Of a stretch of DNA of 35,390 bases, positions 28,854-35,390 are shown piece by piece. A program made the position numbers and the translations under genes. This DNA is from Kordiimonadaceae bacterium (GTDB lineage: Bacteria > Pseudomonadota > Alphaproteobacteria > Sphingomonadales > Emcibacteraceae). The stretch's first letter is position 1; each line of letters begins with the position of its first letter. The notes below the pieces were generated by a model. That model saw only the letters and a program-made list of their open reading frames with translations. It was not told the DNA's origin and made no database searches. The DNA is taken from positions 1-35,390 of the forward strand of contig JABIPV010000321.1 of NCBI GenBank assembly GCA_018699075.1, read 5' to 3'.

Positions 28854-30499
28854 TGATTTTAGATTTATCACTTATCGGAATCCAAATTGATTTCGTAATT
28901 TTAGGCATAATGTTAAGCGAATTTTTTAACATGCCATTAGATGCGCTACTTTGCACAGTCATGTTTGTTTTGGCATGTGGCTCTCTACTACTAGGGTATC
29001 CGGTTGCCTTTACGCTTCCGGGTATATCACTTATGTTTGCTGGCCTTGGCTTTGCCATGGGGATCTTTGATTTTTCCATTATTGGCGGCGTACCGCAAAG
29101 AATATACGGCACCATGACGAATGTAGTGATGATGGCTGTTCCGCTATTTGTGTTTATGGGCGTGATGTTAGAGCGCTCACAAATCGCGGAAGACTTGCTA
29201 GATAGTATGGGTAAATTAATGGGGCGAATGAAAGGTGGTCTTGGCATTTCAGTAACCATCGTGGGCGCCCTTCTTGCAGCAAGTACCGGTATTGTTGGTG
29301 CTACTGTGGTGATTATGGGCCTAATGGCATTACCAACTATGCTTGACCGTGGATATAGTCCGGCTGTGGCTACGGGTGGCATTGCCGCTGCGGGCACACT
29401 CGGTCAGATTATCCCGCCTTCTATCGTTCTTGTATTACTCGGTGATCAGTTATCATCCGCTTGGCAATCATCACAACTGGCACTAGGTAACTTTTCCCCT
29501 ACGCCACTTTCTGTGGGTGATTTGTTTGCCGGTGCTTTGATCCCTGGTCTTGGACTGGTTTTACTGTACATTCTTTATCAGATTTTCGTTGCAATTCTTT
29601 TCCCAAGTTCTTGTCCTCCCGTTGTAGACAGTGATGAGAAAATTGACTGGAAACCAGTTCTCGCTGCTTTCCTTCCTCCAATTATTCTTGTCGTGGCGGT
29701 TCTAGGGTCAATCTTAGGCGGCATCGCAACGCCGACTGAAGCTGCGGCCCTTGGTGCCGTTGGTGCGATACTGATGGCTGGATATAAAGACGACAAATCA
29801 AAACCAATGCCTGTCATTTTTGCTGGTTCGTCAATTGTGCTGTTACTTTTACTAGGTGGTTTATTTGACCTTCGCATGGGTCGCGAAGAAATCTCAATTA
29901 TGGACTATATCGCCTTTTATGCTTCTATCCCGCTGCTGCTAGCAATGGTTTGGGGTATAGCAGATAGCTTTATGCGCGTTTATCGCAAGAAAGTCATTCA
30001 TGAAGTCATGCAAATGACTGCCAAAATCAGCTCAATGATCTTTATCATTATGGTTGGTGCTGCACTTTTCACTTTGATCTTCCTTGGATTTAATGGTGAT
30101 TTTTATATCACTGAATTCCTGACTAACTTGCCTGGAGGACGACTTGGAGCCTTCTTGTTAGTGATGGTCGTAATGTTTGTGCTTGGTTTCTTCCTCGACT
30201 TTATCCAAATTGTGTTTGTTGTTGTTCCAATAGTAGCACCTGTACTCTTTTTGATGGATATTAACCCAATCTGGCTTGGTGTGATGATGGCTATGAACCT
30301 ACAGACGTCGTTCTTAACACCACCATTTGGCTATGCACTATTCTATCTTCGTGGTGTTGCGCCTGAAGATAGAGTGAAAACCACCGATATTTATAAAGGG
30401 GTGCTACCGTATATTGTCATACAGCTGATCGCCTTGATCATCCTTTATAACTTCGAAGGATTGGTCACATGGTTACCGAGCATCATATTTGGTAAGTAA
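28853..30499 (+). CDS. dctM: TRAP transporter large permease (DctM), long variant
   Basis: YPVAFTLPGISLMFAGLGF, ATVVIMGLMALPTMLDRGYSPAVATGGIAAAGTLGQIIPPSIVLVLLGDQ; 548 aa. Confidence 0.95.
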   Translation: MILDLSLIGIQIDFVILGIMLSEFFNMPLDALLCTVMFVLACGSLLLGYPVAFTLPGISLMFAGLGFAMGIFDFSIIGGVPQRIYGTMTNVVMMAVPLFVFMGVMLERSQIAEDLLDSMGKLMGRMKGGLGISVTIVGALLAASTGIVGATVVIMGLMALPTMLDRGYSPAVATGGIAAAGTLGQIIPPSIVLVLLGDQLSSAWQSSQLALGNFSPTPLSVGDLFAGALIPGLGLVLLYILYQIFVAILFPSSCPPVVDSDEKIDWKPVLAAFLPPIILVVAVLGSILGGIATPTEAAALGAVGAILMAGYKDDKSKPMPVIFAGSSIVLLLLLGGLFDLRMGREEISIMDYIAFYASIPLLLAMVWGIADSFMRVYRKKVIHEVMQMTAKISSMIFIIMVGAALFTLIFLGFNGDFYITEFLTNLPGGRLGAFLLVMVVMFVLGFFLDFIQIVFVVVPIVAPVLFLMDINPIWLGVMMAMNLQTSFLTPPFGYALFYLRGVAPEDRVKTTDIYKGVLPYIVIQLIALIILYNFEGLVTWLPSIIFGK

Positions 30500-30515
30500 T
30501 TAAATATATTCCAAT

Positions 30516-30546
30516 AAAAAAGGAGGCTTGAAGCCTCCTTTTTTTG
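30516..30546. terminator. Bidirectional Rho-independent terminator between dctM and queF
   Basis: aaaaaggaggcttgaagcctcctttttttg, GC-rich stem flanked by A and T tracts. Confidence 0.88.
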
Positions 30547-30562
30547 TATCTTTTTCATTTTT

Positions 30563-31027
30563 TTAACCACGTCCGCGATATGTGGGAACACCTTGATCAG
30601 GAATCCATACGCCTTTTGGTGGTTCACCTGTTTGATAAAAAACATCGATAGGAATACCGCCGCGAGGATACCAATAGCCACCGATCCGAAGCCATTTTGG
30701 ATTTATTTCTTTTACCAAACGTTCCGCTATGCCAACGGTGCAATCTTCGTGAAAGCCGGCATGATTTCGAAAAGAATGCATGTATAGTTTTAAAGATTTA
30801 CTTTCAACAAGATAATCACCTGGCACAAAATCAATCACGATATGGGCAAAATCAGGTTGACCGGTTACCGGACAAAGTGAGGTAAATTCAGGACATGTGA
30901 AGCGGACAAAATAATCCGATTTCGGTCTTGGGTTAGGCACTTTTTCTAGTACGGCTTCATCAGGACTATTTGCTTGCTCAGTGGCACCACCAAGCTGGGA
31001 AAGTCCTTCGTAAATTTCATTGGTCAT
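30563..31027 (-). CDS. queF: NADPH-dependent 7-cyano-7-deazaguanine reductase
   Basis: [54 protein letters not shown]. Confidence 0.96.
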   Translation of the reverse strand: MTNEIYEGLSQLGGATEQANSPDEAVLEKVPNPRPKSDYFVRFTCPEFTSLCPVTGQPDFAHIVIDFVPGDYLVESKSLKLYMHSFRNHAGFHEDCTVGIAERLVKEINPKWLRIGGYWYPRGGIPIDVFYQTGEPPKGVWIPDQGVPTYRGRG

Positions 31028-31181
31028 ATTTAAGTCCTGTATTTAATTTTCTCATTCTATAATCCAAAAATCATTAAATGTCATCATTGATATAAAAATG
31101 ATCAAAATCGCATAAGCCATATGTTGACGTGATAGAACATAAAAACTATCTTTACGACAAAGTAATTACAGGAATAAATAC

Positions 31182-32024
31182 ATGTTAGACGTATCATCAC
31201 TGGTATCTACTAAATGGCTTGCAAAAAATATAAGTGACCCAAACATACGTATATTTGACAGCTCATGGCATATGCCTGCCTCAGGTCGAAATGCAAAAGC
31301 TGAGTATGAAAAATCGCACATTCCAGGAGCATTGTTTTTTGATGTAGATGAAATTGCAGATACCGACAACCCGCTTCCCCATATGATGCCAATAGAGGAA
31401 AAAATGTCCAGCCGCCTAAGAAAGTTTGGCGTAAGCAAGAAGCAGCATATTATCATATATGATAATAGCAATGGCCTGTCCGCGGCACGTGGTTGGTACA
31501 TGTTTAAAACATTCGGTCATGAAAAAGTTTCTATTCTTGATGGTAGTCTTTCAAAATGGATCGATGAAGCTCACGAGGTAACGAGCTATATACCGTCTTA
31601 TTCAGAAAGTCATTATTCTGCCGTTAAAAATACTGGCGCGACCAGAACAGTTGAACAAGTAATTAAGAACATAGATACTAAAAAAGAACAAGTGGTTGAC
31701 GCTAGGTCAAATGGGCGCTTCTTAGGGATCGACCCTGAACCACGAGCCGAATTAAAATCTGGCCGTATTCCAGATAGTTTTAATGTCCCTTTTAATACGC
31801 TTATGAATGAAGATAAAACATTTAAATCGCCAGCAGAAATTAATAAACTATTCGAAGACAGCGGCGTTGATTTAAATAGCCCAATTATAACAAGTTGTGG
31901 CAGCGGAATGACTGCCTGTGTGCTTTTATTTGCCCTTCATCAAATTGGCCATAAGGATAACGCGCTTTATGATGGATCATGGACAGAATGGGGCGGACAT
32001 CCAGATACCCCAGTTATAAAATAA
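31182..32024 (+). CDS. sseA: 3-mercaptopyruvate sulfurtransferase
   Basis: Two rhodanese domains; active-site ITSCGSGMTACVLLFAL; GSWTEWG. Confidence 0.93.
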   Translation: MLDVSSLVSTKWLAKNISDPNIRIFDSSWHMPASGRNAKAEYEKSHIPGALFFDVDEIADTDNPLPHMMPIEEKMSSRLRKFGVSKKQHIIIYDNSNGLSAARGWYMFKTFGHEKVSILDGSLSKWIDEAHEVTSYIPSYSESHYSAVKNTGATRTVEQVIKNIDTKKEQVVDARSNGRFLGIDPEPRAELKSGRIPDSFNVPFNTLMNEDKTFKSPAEINKLFEDSGVDLNSPIITSCGSGMTACVLLFALHQIGHKDNALYDGSWTEWGGHPDTPVIK

Positions 32025-32035
32025 TTGAGAGTATA

Positions 32036-33208
32036 ATGAAAAAAGATACCAAAATAGTGCACGCAGGACGCAACAAGAAATATACAGGTCAAGCCGTTAA
32101 CGTGCCCGTATATCACGCTTCCACCATTTTGCACGACAGCGTCGCCCAGCTTAATGATTCCATTAAAAACATATCCAACAATTCAATGTTTTATGGCCGT
32201 CGCGGCACCCCTACTCATTTCGCTTTTCGTGATGCCATGGTTGAACTTGAAGGCGGTCATGGCTGTCTTGTATATCCATGTGGTCTTGCGGCTGTAAATG
32301 CCGCGCTGATGACCTTTTTAAGCAGTGGTGACCACCTGTTGATGGTAGATACGACATATGGACCGACAAGAAATCTCTGTAATCGTGTCTTAAAAAGAAT
32401 GGGTATTGAAACCACTTATTATGATCCTCTTATTGGTGCTGGTATAAAAGACCTGATCCAGGAAAATACCAAAGTCATTTTCACGGAATCACCCGGTTCA
32501 GTAACTATGGAAATTCAAGATATTCCTGCAATATCAAAAGTTGCTCATGAAAATGATATTATGGTGATGATCGATAACACATATGGCAACCTTATAAATT
32601 TTGACCCTTATGCCCACGGCGTTGACCTTTCAATTCAGGCGGCGACAAAATATATTGTTGGCCATTCGGACGCCATGCTCGGCACTATCACGACAACGGA
32701 AAAACATTGGAAGCGACTTTATGATCATAGTTACTTTATGGGCTATACCGCTGCGCCGGACGATATTAATCTTGCGATGCGGGGTATTCGCACTATTAAG
32801 CAACGCATCAAACAACATGAAGAAAGTGGCTTAAAAGTTGCCAAGTGGCTTAAGGAGCAAGACTGCGTTGATCTTGTCCTCCACCCGGCTTTTGAAGATT
32901 GCCCCGGCCATGAAATCTGGAAACGTGATTTTAACGGCTCAAACGGCTTATTTTCCTTTACCTTCAACACAGGGCATGACGCTGCTATTACCGCGTTACT
33001 GGATAATTTAAAGCTATTTAGAATGGGTTTCAGTTGGGGTGGCTTTGAAAGCCTCGCCATGAGTTTTTATAATCTTAAAAAAGAGCGCGATCTGCCCTTA
33101 TGGAATAATTATGGTCCCTTAGTTAGATTACATGTTGGCTTAGAAGACGCTGATGATTTAATTGATGATCTGGCCCAAGGCATTGAGCATTATAAAAAAG
33201 CGTTATAA
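32036..33208 (+). CDS. metC: Cystathionine beta-lyase (PLP Cys/Met metabolism family)
   Basis: ORF 31979-33208; ATG at 32036 (MKKDTKIVHAGRNKK); YGRRGTPTHFAFRDAMVELEGG, MIDNTYGN, QAATKYIVGHSDAMLGTI. Confidence 0.92.
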   Translation: MKKDTKIVHAGRNKKYTGQAVNVPVYHASTILHDSVAQLNDSIKNISNNSMFYGRRGTPTHFAFRDAMVELEGGHGCLVYPCGLAAVNAALMTFLSSGDHLLMVDTTYGPTRNLCNRVLKRMGIETTYYDPLIGAGIKDLIQENTKVIFTESPGSVTMEIQDIPAISKVAHENDIMVMIDNTYGNLINFDPYAHGVDLSIQAATKYIVGHSDAMLGTITTTEKHWKRLYDHSYFMGYTAAPDDINLAMRGIRTIKQRIKQHEESGLKVAKWLKEQDCVDLVLHPAFEDCPGHEIWKRDFNGSNGLFSFTFNTGHDAAITALLDNLKLFRMGFSWGGFESLAMSFYNLKKERDLPLWNNYGPLVRLHVGLEDADDLIDDLAQGIEHYKKAL

Positions 33209-33210
33209 TT

Positions 33211-33999
33211 TTAGCTGCGCAAGGCAGATGAAAACCGACCCAATAAAAACAGCACTGTTGCACATAATACAATGGCGGGACCCGTCGGAACATCCCATTG
33301 ACTGGACACGCCAACACCTGCAAGCACCGATAATATTCCTCCGCAAGAAGATATAATAATCATTTGCAGCGGTGTATTTGATATGGTTCTTGCCGCAGCA
33401 GCAGGAATAATCATTAGTGCGGTTATCAATAAAACGCCAATCACTTTAAGCGCGACCGCCACTAAAAATGCAATTAACAACATATATAAAACCTTAATTG
33501 TGCTGACTTTAATACCTTCTACCTGTGCGAGGTCTTCATGCACCGTAAGGGAAAGAAGTGGTCTCCAAATAAAAAATAGACAAATGGCCGAAAAAGCGGA
33601 AACAGCACCGATGGTATAAATATCGGTCATGCCAATGGCGAGAATATTCCCGACCAGATAAGCCATCATATCTTGGCGGAAATGATCCATCATGGATATA
33701 ATAATCATACCAATGGATAAAGCACTATGGGCCAAAATTCCCAGCAATGTATCCGATGAAAAACGTTTATCCCGTTGAAGAAAAAGAAGAAACATCGCCA
33801 CCGACGAACAAGTGATAATCATGATAATCGGATTTTCACTATCAAATGCTATACCAAGGGCAACCCCCATTAGCGCGGAATGGGCAACCGTATCACCAAA
33901 ATACGCCATCTTACGCCATACCATAAAGCAGCCAAGCGGGCCCGCGATCGCCGCAACAAGCACACCGGCGATTATGGCATTGATAATAAATTCATCAAT
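33211..33999 (-). CDS. znuB: Zinc ABC transporter permease
   Basis: MIDEFIINAIIAGVLVAAIAGPLGCFMVWRKMAYFGDTVAHSALMGVALG; start at 33999 preferred over the 34062 extension inside znuC. Confidence 0.94.
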   Translation of the reverse strand: MDEFIINAIIAGVLVAAIAGPLGCFMVWRKMAYFGDTVAHSALMGVALGIAFDSENPIIMIITCSSVAMFLLFLQRDKRFSSDTLLGILAHSALSIGMIIISMMDHFRQDMMAYLVGNILAIGMTDIYTIGAVSAFSAICLFFIWRPLLSLTVHEDLAQVEGIKVSTIKVLYMLLIAFLVAVALKVIGVLLITALMIIPAAAARTISNTPLQMIIISSCGGILSVLAGVGVSSQWDVPTGPAIVLCATVLFLLGRFSSALRS

Positions 34000-34747
34000 C
34001 ATGATTATGTCCATGATGTTTATGGTCATGACCTTCATTATGATGATGGGTATAAATGGCAACCCCTTCCGCAGGTCGGCCCATCATGGCATGATATTCC
34101 GGATTGTCCTTCACCAGTTCTGGTGTGCCACTACAACATATGTGACGGTTAAGACACAATACCTGATCAGTGGACGCCATCACAAGATGAAGATCATGTG
34201 AAATCATCAGCACCCCACAATTGGTTTCATCACGAACTTTGGCGATCAGGCCATATATTTCCTGTTGCCCCATAATATCAATACCCTGCACTGGTTCATC
34301 CAGTACCAGTAAATCAGGCTGCCCGAGCAATGCACGCGCAAGCAAAATGCGCTGCATTTCACCGCCGGATGCACTTTGCACTGGTTGATTTGATATATAA
34401 GAAAGTTTTACGGTTTCGAGCACTTTTTCAATGTCATCATACGTACTTCCCGGGCGAAGATATAAAAAATCGCGCACACTTAACGGAAGCACATCGTCAA
34501 TCATGACTTTTTGCGGCATATATCCAATTGAAATTTTGTTGGACCGATGCACGGTGCCAGAGCTGACGTCTAAAATACCTAATGATATTTTCATCAACGT
34601 ACTTTTACCCGCCCCATTAGGACCAATAAGCGTAACCGTCTCGCCCTTATTTACACAAAACGAAACATTTTCAAGCACAAGATTATTGTGATAACTTTTA
34701 CAGACATTATCTAGCCTCAAAAGTTGACTAGCATCACCGTCCATCAA
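33995..34747 (-). CDS. znuC: Zinc ABC transporter ATP-binding protein with His-rich C-terminal tail
   Basis: Walker A LIGPNGAGKSTL, signature SASGGEMQRILLARALL, Walker B LLVLDEPVQGID; tail YTHHHNEGHDHKHHGHNHD. Confidence 0.95.
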   Translation of the reverse strand: MMDGDASQLLRLDNVCKSYHNNLVLENVSFCVNKGETVTLIGPNGAGKSTLMKISLGILDVSSGTVHRSNKISIGYMPQKVMIDDVLPLSVRDFLYLRPGSTYDDIEKVLETVKLSYISNQPVQSASGGEMQRILLARALLGQPDLLVLDEPVQGIDIMGQQEIYGLIAKVRDETNCGVLMISHDLHLVMASTDQVLCLNRHICCSGTPELVKDNPEYHAMMGRPAEGVAIYTHHHNEGHDHKHHGHNHD

Positions 34748-34749
34748 TT

Positions 34750-35211
34750 CTAATCCCTACAATTTTCGCAAATACCTGCGATTTCAAGAATTGAATTTTC
34801 ATATGAATAACCGTTATCTTTTGCGGCCTGCTTAATCACATCATGAAGTGATTTTTCATTCATTTCAGTGACATTGCTACATACTTTACAGATCATGAAA
34901 TGACCCTGATGTTTATGGGAAGGATCACTACATCCTACAAAGGCATTTAAACTTTCAATTCTATGAACGAAACCTTCTTCAATTAGGAAATCGAGCGCGC
35001 GGTAAACCGTCGGCGGCGCGACCCTTTTTGTCCCATCACTTAAAAGGTCTAATACCTCATAAGCCGTAATTGGTTCATGCTTGCCCCAAACAAGTTCAAG
35101 CACCCGACGACGCAACGGTGTAAATCTGGTTTCCCGTTCTTCACAAATTTTTTGTGCGGCTTCAATTGCGTTTTCAATACACGCATCATGATCATGTTTA
35201 TGTTCTAACAA
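34750..35211 (-). CDS. zur: Fur-family regulator, probably zinc uptake regulator Zur
   Basis: RETRFTPLRRRVLELVWGKHEPITAYEVLDLL...APPTVYRALDFLIEEGFVHRIESLNAFVGC..HKHQGHFMICKVC; adjacent to znuBC. Confidence 0.92.
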   Translation of the reverse strand: MLEHKHDHDACIENAIEAAQKICEERETRFTPLRRRVLELVWGKHEPITAYEVLDLLSDGTKRVAPPTVYRALDFLIEEGFVHRIESLNAFVGCSDPSHKHQGHFMICKVCSNVTEMNEKSLHDVIKQAAKDNGYSYENSILEIAGICENCRD

Positions 35212-35301
35212 TGGTACTCTCTTTTTATTAGTATTTGTTAAAGACCCTAGATATGATATTGCCCTGAATGTATAAAAATATCAAGTCACTAGGATAATAT
35301 A

Positions 35302-35390
35302 ATGGCGACACAAACTAATTACAATCAAGTAGAGCAACTTATTGGTAATTTAAAATTTAACGATGTAGGCTTAATACCTGCGATTGCACA
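35302..35390 (+). CDS. hisI: N-terminus of phosphoribosyl-AMP cyclohydrolase, truncated by right window edge
   Basis: MATQTNYNQVEQLIGNLKFNDVGLIPAIA: HisI N-terminal signature LKFN-GLIPAIAQ. Confidence 0.7.
   Translation, partial: MATQTNYNQVEQLIGNLKFNDVGLIPAIA

Noticed and set aside
35254-35283. tgatatt-n16-aatatca inverted repeat between zur and hisI as Zur box
   Set aside because: Spacing and sequence do not match the alphaproteobacterial Zur consensus I know; likely AT-rich coincidence.

Overview
Alphaproteobacterial-type chromosome segment. From about 3.1 kb to the right edge it is largely ordinary core genome: merR/ihfA/fabH/plsX/DUF177; fliL; thiL-nusB-ribH-ribBA-ribE-ribD-nrdR-glyA-rpiB; hemA/MarR/hemB; motA and motB; ilvA; an SLC13-type permease; bpt; a TRAP transporter with two tandem substrate-binding proteins; queF; sseA; metC; znuB-znuC-zur; and the start of hisI. 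The unusual part is about 0.4-2.92 kb, between the start of a truncated Ig-like-repeat surface lipoprotein gene (minus strand, off the left edge) and a tRNA-Pro(GGG) gene. It contains one ORF (715-2097) with a putative winged-helix N-terminus and a C-terminus carrying, in order, motifs A/B/C resembling the PolA / T7-RNA-polymerase palm (EVDIKKCHPQLA, YKKIKKVFLRIFNMANKR, IPIHDSFLVP). The ORF is bracketed by an imperfect inverted repeat (598-635 vs 2411-2453), by an outer pair of inverted homopolymers (G8 at 520-527, C8 at 2728-2735), and by several AGGTA-n-TACCT palindromes, and is followed by about 800 bp of apparently non-coding, hairpin-rich DNA. No integrase, transposase or other cargo is visible. 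My best candidate for an undescribed system is this minimal 'initiator-like + polymerase-like' element. All coordinates come from manual reading; no database search was run.
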